DNA of 64,000 bases from Ceratodon purpureus (Eukaryota; Streptophyta; Bryopsida; Pseudoditrichales; Ditrichaceae): contig CM026421.1 of assembly GCA_014871385.1 (NCBI GenBank), forward strand, positions 10,785,644 to 10,849,643, written 5' to 3'. The position numbers and the translations under genes are program-made. The notes below the pieces were generated by a model. It saw only the letters and a program-made list of their open reading frames with translations. It had not been told where the DNA came from and searched no databases. Positions 58,411 through 64,000 of this stretch are shown piece by piece. Positions within the stretch are counted from its first letter, which is position 1. Every line of letters starts with the position of its first letter.

Positions 58411-61400
58411 CTACACACCGCTTGCAGTGCGTCGCAACCGGGAAAACGGGGTGATGTCTGGAGTCCCAGGTGGACAAACACCTTCTTGCTGAACCTTGTC
58501 ATGGTTTGCAGATGCACGCGGTGAGTTTCCATCCACATCTGCAAGTACCTTGAACCTAGCAACGTTATGTGACCGGGATCTGTCAATAGGCTTTCGCTGT
58601 GGATGGACCAACTCATGATTCGCACTAGAGCTCGCTGCTTGTTTCTGCAAAGGAACGTCGCGCCTGCAAAACAGAGCCCAGAAATCGAAGTTAGATGACT
58701 GAAAATATATATGAAGAAAAATGATAACCATGTCCAAGATGAAATGTAAACAAACAGAGAAAATTCCAGACTGTGCAATACCTTCGGGCTCCGTTGACAT
58801 CCATGTCCAGCTCCTCGTTTTCCCTAACATGGTTAACATCACAAAAGTGAGTATCTGACGCTATTCAACGTCTCAGGAAACACGAAAGATGTACATTTTT
58901 CACAACAGGCCATGTGTCAGATAATAACAACCAACCTTTGTAAAGATACACGAGGTTGGAATTCTTCAGCTGCTCCCATCTTCTCCTCATCGCCACGAAC
59001 ACTGGATGCTTGGGATTGTTCACCATCGCTACCCCGGACATGCTCCAGCTTGCTCACTAAGAATTTCATAGAAGAAAGCTCCTGCCGCAGCTGCTCAACA
59101 GCAGGATTCGAAACAGACCCTCTGGATATGTCCGTCTTGTAATCTGGAGACTCGCTCCTGGATTTCTGATGATGCGACATGAAAAGAGGGGGAGTCTCCG
59201 GAGATGAAATGTTATCCGAATCAACAGAGAATGCCTGCAAGAAATGATGCCACTTGGAGACTTAGTACATTCGGAAAAAAATGCGCAATCTTCAAAGTGA
59301 CACTGCTGCACGACCAGGCTCCCAATTTGACTTGGAAAAGAGTATTCATGACATACGCACCAGGTTGGCACTCTCAGCCTGGCTGGGATGACCGTCGTTT
59401 CCAAGGAGGCGGTGTTGAGCCAAATGCAGCTTATTCTGCAGCTCCTTCTGGCTGTTACTGGTACCTTCAAGCTGGGTCAGTATCTGGGTCATCTTGTGCT
59501 TTCTAGACAAAGCCTCTTCTCGTACTAGTACAAGTTCAGCCTCCAACTGGCGATTCAACGTCTGCAATGTCACTTCATTCTGCTTCTGGGTACTTAGCTG
59601 GATGGTCAACATGTTCACCTGTTCGTTCGCTTTGCGGAGCTCATCCTTGAGAGAATGTGTTGTCGAAATGAAGGCGGAAATCTTCTCTTTCATGTCTTGG
59701 AGCTCCGTTTGCGTCTCCGTAAGCGAGTTTCTCATCTGCTGGTGAAGAAGTTCACCTTCTTGGGCCTTCTCTTTCCATTGTGAAAGCTCAGTTTCCAAGT
59801 TGCTGATGGAGTTTCCGAGGTCTGAGTCTGTCACCAACGTTGCGTCCATAGCTTTCTGTTTCCATGATTGAAGCTCCTCCTGTGATGATGCGAGTGAGGA
59901 GGTAAGCCCTAGTTGTAATGTTTCAAGGTCGTCGGCCTTCTTCTTCCACTCAAGGAGCTCATCTTTCAGGGCTCTGCTGAAGTCGTGGAGTTTCTGTGAT
60001 TGGGACCTAATTTCATCAACAGCCTGACGTAGCTCCTCTTCGGCTTGAGAAGCAACGGTAGCTCTCTCTTGCCATTCCTTGAGTTGTGACTGTGTCTCTG
60101 TCAACGAGCTTTGCAGCTGAAGAAGCTGCGGAGAGTTGTCATCGTTAACCTTCCCTTTAAGATCTGAAAGCTCTGCTTCGACTCCGGTGATGGCGGTGCA
60201 GAGTTGTTGTATCTCGGAACTGCTTTCTGTGATCGTAGAGTCGAGCTCGTCCTTCAAAGCTTGCGTTTCCGAAGCAGCGGCAGCTGCTCTCTCTTCCATC
60301 TCGGACATAGCTCTTTCCAGCTCAAGTTGCACGGAAACGCCCTCCTGAGCCCTAGATTTCCATTCGAAGAGCTCTGCTTCCAGTTCATTGATTGTGTTGC
60401 AGAGCTTCTCTTTTTGCAGTCTGTTGTCGCTGAGGATAGAATCGATCTCTTCCTTCAATGATTTCGTTGCAATAGCAACGGCTGCAGCTCTGTCTTTCCA
60501 GGCTTGAAGCTCGGTCTCCGTTTCCAGGAGAGTGCGTTTGAGTTCCGATTGCGTGGACTCACTCTCTGCCACCTTCTCCTTCCAGACAAGGACGGATGCT
60601 TTCAAAGTGCTGATTGAGTTGTAAAATTCCTGCTTCTCCAGTTGTCCTTCTTCAACCGTCAAGTCGAATTCTTCCATCAAAGATCTTGTGGATTGAGTGA
60701 TAGCAGCGGCTTTCTCTTCCCATGTCTGTAGCTGGGATTGTGAAGTCTTCAACTGGGATTGCAGAGACTGGCACTCCTGAGCTCTAACGCATAGCTCCGC
60801 TTCCAACTGGCTATTCGACCGAGATAGTTCCTCTGTTTCAAGCCGACCTTCGTCGATGATGCAGACCAGTTCCTCTTTGAGAGCTTCTGCTATCAGACTA
60901 AACTCGGCGGCTTTATGTTTCCATTCCTGAAGTTCAGTCTCCGTTTCGGCAAGCAAATTTTTCAGCTGCTCCTGCAGGAGCTCCCCATCATTAGCTTTTG
61001 ATTTCCACTTCTGGAGTTGTGATTCAAGTTCAGTGTCAATATCATCATCTTCTTGAAGGGATCGAATAGACGTCGTCACAACTGCAGCTTTGTCTTTCCA
61101 TTTCTGAAGCTCATTTTGGGTCGCTGTGAGTGATTCCTTCAAATGGGCTCGGTCTTTCTCTAGTTGCAGTTGCAAAGCTTTCCCTTCTTCAGTTCGCTGT
61201 GTCCAAAGACACAGCTCCTCCTCCAAAGCTTTGATTAGATCTTCGTACTCTTGACTTTTCACAACGCCTTCCAGTGCTTTCTCGGCCTTTTGCTTCCACA
61301 TGCGAACCTGATGTTCCAAATCCTGTACCACGTTCTCTAGATTCGCCTTCACGACCTTAGCCTCTTCAGCAGCAGCATCTGATTTTTCTTTCCACTGGGC

Positions 61401-64000
61401 AAGCTCCAACTGAAGCTCCTTGATGATATTCTCGTATGTGTCACGAAGAGTTGTGCACTCCTCTGCAGAATCTGCTGCCCTTGCTTTCCAATTCTCTAGC
61501 TCTGCTTTAAGCTCCAACATCTCTGAGGTATCTCTGTCCTTGACTAGAAAACCTTTCAATCTCTTCTCCAACTCAACTCTCTCAAGTCTTCCATCTTCAG
61601 CAATGCACGCTGCGCTCTTCTTCCACGCTTCCACCTCCAAGTGCAACTCCTTCACCGTCGTCTCGTATCGTTCTCTCATGTCTTCTTGCTCCTTTTCTGC
61701 ACATACAACTCTCCTCTTCCAATCTTCCACTTCAGCTTGCAGAGATATCTCCAGCTCAGAAGCCACAGGCCTCCACTCATTTGAAAAACGTCCTGAGGGG
61801 CTTCTCTGCCAGGTACTACAATCCAGCTCCTCTTCTCGTAACGACCTCCCTCCTGCTGAACTGCATTCTCCAATGGAATTGCTACTCATCACCTCCAATT
61901 CATCCTCAAACTTGCCCAAAGTATCAAGTAAATCCATTCTGGCTGACTTCTCCTCTTCCTCTGCTGTTACTGCGGCAGTTTTCCACTTCTCAACTTCCGC
62001 ACGCAGGTGCTCAAGCTCTTCTACCCGGAGTCGATTCTCGTCGTTATGAGTTTCTGCTCTACGCTTCCAATTCTCCACATCCGCCTCCAAGTCTTTGGTT
62101 CTGCAATTGAGCTCTAAAGCTTTCTGCATCCACTCGTTCAGCTCTGTTCTCACTTCTTCATTCTCCTTTTGCACGCTCTCGAGACAGATTTGCAACTTCG
62201 TTGATCCTTCATTCGCTTCCGTCGCCACATCTTTCCATTTCTGCACATCTGCACTCAAAGACTTCACCTGTTTTGCGTAGTCATCAAGCTGCCGCCTCGC
62301 AACGATTCTCTGGCCAGCTGACATAGCTGAGCGGTCTTTCCATCCTTCCACCTCTGCTTTCAGTTTGCTGATAGTCTTCTCCAGGTCTTCCTTCAAGGTT
62401 GCAGTTTCCTGAGCTGCGGACGCTGCCTTGCTCTTCCATTCTGCAAGGTCCGCCTTGACTTCGACAGCCTCTTCTTGCAACGCCCTCACGAGGTCTTCTA
62501 ATCCAGTATCCTCGTGTCGATGAACAAAGGATTCATGCTTCGACATTTTCGGAGCCTGTTTCCGACTCTCTAACTCGAACTGAATATGCTTGAATGAAGC
62601 TCTGAACTGCCGTGTTAGCTTCCGACCCTCTTTCGCCACCGTGGATGACTTGCTTTTCCACCCGTGTAACTGTTGTGCAGCATCGTCATTGTCCGCAGCT
62701 TCTAGACCCGATGAGCAGCCTTCATCCTCCTGATGGAAAGGATTTATCGAATTTGGAGTGAAAACATCAGGTTCGGCCCCGTCTACTCCTACCACTCTTG
62801 CAACTTCTTTTGGAGCAGACTCTACCTTTGTAGATTGCCTCTCCTCACGAGCCAGTGTTTCGAACTGTTTCCAAGTCTTAAGTTCACCCTGTAGGCTCTT
62901 GAGTAACTCCTCAAATTGAACTTTCATATGTAATCCCTCATCGGTAGCCGCTGCTGCTTTCTCCTTCCAAACTTCCACTTCCGCTTGAAGAGCAGTCACA
63001 CAGTCCTCAATCTCAAGCTTTACACGCCTAGCCTCCTTGGCTTCCAACGCTGCAACCTCCTTCAACTCCAGCATCTCGGATTTCGCTTCTTCTACTTCCT
63101 TCCGTAAGTTTTGGAACAACAGTTGAATGTCCAACTTCATGTTCCTTCCTATATCATCTATTGATGATACACCTGATTTGCACTCCAGCAACGAATGCTC
63201 GAAATCCAAGAACGCTTGTTCCAGGATGGCGATAAATGACTCACACTCTTCAGCTCTTTGTCTCCATTCCTTGAGCTGCGATTGTGCTTCCTGTAATGAG
63301 AACTCGGTTGCGGACGAATGCATAGCCTTGGCTTCCCAGGCGCTCAGATCCCTCCGAAGATCTGAAATGACAGCATGCAAGTGCTGTTCTCTTTCCTCCG
63401 TGCCTGTAATAGCATCCAGCGCTTTCTGCTCCTTCAAGGCTTCCACTTGGAGTTGCGAATCCCTGGCAAAGGTCAGAAACTCAGATTTCAAAGCATTCCC
63501 CTCTCTGCATGCCATTGACATCAAATCTTTCGAGTTTGCAAGATCTTCCTGCACACATTGAAATTCTTCATGGACCTGTTTCAGTAAGAAATCCAGATGC
63601 CGTTTCGTTACATCTCCTTCGTCTGCTAAAGAGGTAACAACCTTTTCCCAGCCTGTCACTGACTCTTGAACAGCCTGCATAGACTTTTCAAGCTCTGCAT
63701 TCAGAAACTGGGTATTCTCTGCAATCTCTTTCCACTCCTCCATCTCCACCTTCGACTTTTTGAGTGAGCTTTTAAACTCGGCAGTCATGGTGGCATTGGT
63801 CTCCGTAAGAGAAGCCACTCTCGCCTTCCATGCATCAAGCTCCATCTGGCTTAGATTCTCTGTGTGCTCAGCTATTTCCTTCCATTCCTTCACCTCCGCC
63901 TGCAACCTGCTGATTGAGCTTTCAAACTTGGCGTTGCTCTCTGTGAAAGCAGCAGCCTTAGCTTTCCAAGCATCAAGCTCCGTTTCAATCTCGTTTCTAG
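58411..64000 (-). CDS. Coiled-coil protein B with recurrent Trp motif (5' part outside window)
   Basis: Minus-strand exons are >64000..59361, 59234..58936, 58823..58782 and 58663..58411. At least 1,743 residues are in the window and the frame is open at the right edge. It is a paralogue of gene A: shared blocks include RIVARRQLDDYAKQVKSL (A: RQLEDFAKQVKSL), LRVEELEHLRAEVEKWK, MTQILTQLEGT, LRQELSS, VSKLEHVR, RFKVLADVDGNS, and the last residues RTASGV. More than 30 copies of LxxWKxKA occur (such as LSAWEAKAMHS, LQKWKDKAAVV, LLEWKKKADDL, LQSWKQKAMDA), far more than in A. No membrane or signal segment is seen. One NPF (SINPFHQED) lies in a less charged stretch. A 42-bp exon (58782-58823) has no counterpart found in A. 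Function unknown. Confidence 0.87.

Noticed and set aside
61420-62049. 209-codon ORF on the plus strand
   Set aside because: It is the antisense shadow of the gene B coiled coil; its Ser-rich composition is the complement of Glu/Lys/Ala codons.

Overview
The window is nuclear DNA of a land plant. It has spliced genes with GT-AG introns, a eukaryotic tRNA-Gln, a ubiquitin-S27a fusion gene, a class III peroxidase, a phytocyanin, a plant-type XPD helicase, the SWR1 subunit SWC6, a ZIFL-type transporter and a TPR-thioredoxin-like (TTL) protein. Introns are mostly 70-450 bp, intergenic DNA is AT-rich, and the proteins are recognisable but divergent from flowering-plant sequences as I remember them. 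I therefore infer a non-seed plant, perhaps a moss or another bryophyte. The sequence alone does not prove this.

Layout: 1-1082, 3' end of a TTL gene (+). 1083-5235, no gene seen. 5236-13807, a transposon graveyard: an orphan Harbinger-like end, a decayed hAT transposase, and a decayed PIF/Harbinger element with convergent transposase and SANT/Myb-like ORFs. 14759-18677, coiled-coil gene A (+). 20913-21616, phytocyanin (+). 24571-26111, peroxidase (+). 26112-28975, AT-rich DNA with two CACTA-type MITEs and a 13-bp minisatellite. 28976-29047, tRNA-Gln (-), followed by a perfect heat-shock-element-like motif. 29594-31132, SWC6 (+). 31570-35001, ZIFL-type MFS transporter (-). 37127-45122, a 14-exon coiled-coil gene of unknown function (-). 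47243-47845, ubiquitin-S27a (-). 50497-55692, XPD (+). 57059-57781, plastid-type J-domain protein with a C-terminal 20-residue repeat (-). 58411 to the right edge, coiled-coil gene B (-), a paralogue of gene A.

The genes are housekeeping and cell-wall genes with no evident common pathway. The most unusual content is the inverted pair of large coiled-coil genes A and B, about 40 kb apart. They share a recurrent tryptophan motif (consensus LxxWKxKA) spaced mostly by about four heptads, and their last introns and 3' untranslated regions are also alike. I do not recognise this family. All exon joins below were made by eye from GT/AG sites, reading frame and family similarity. Every complete model closes in frame.
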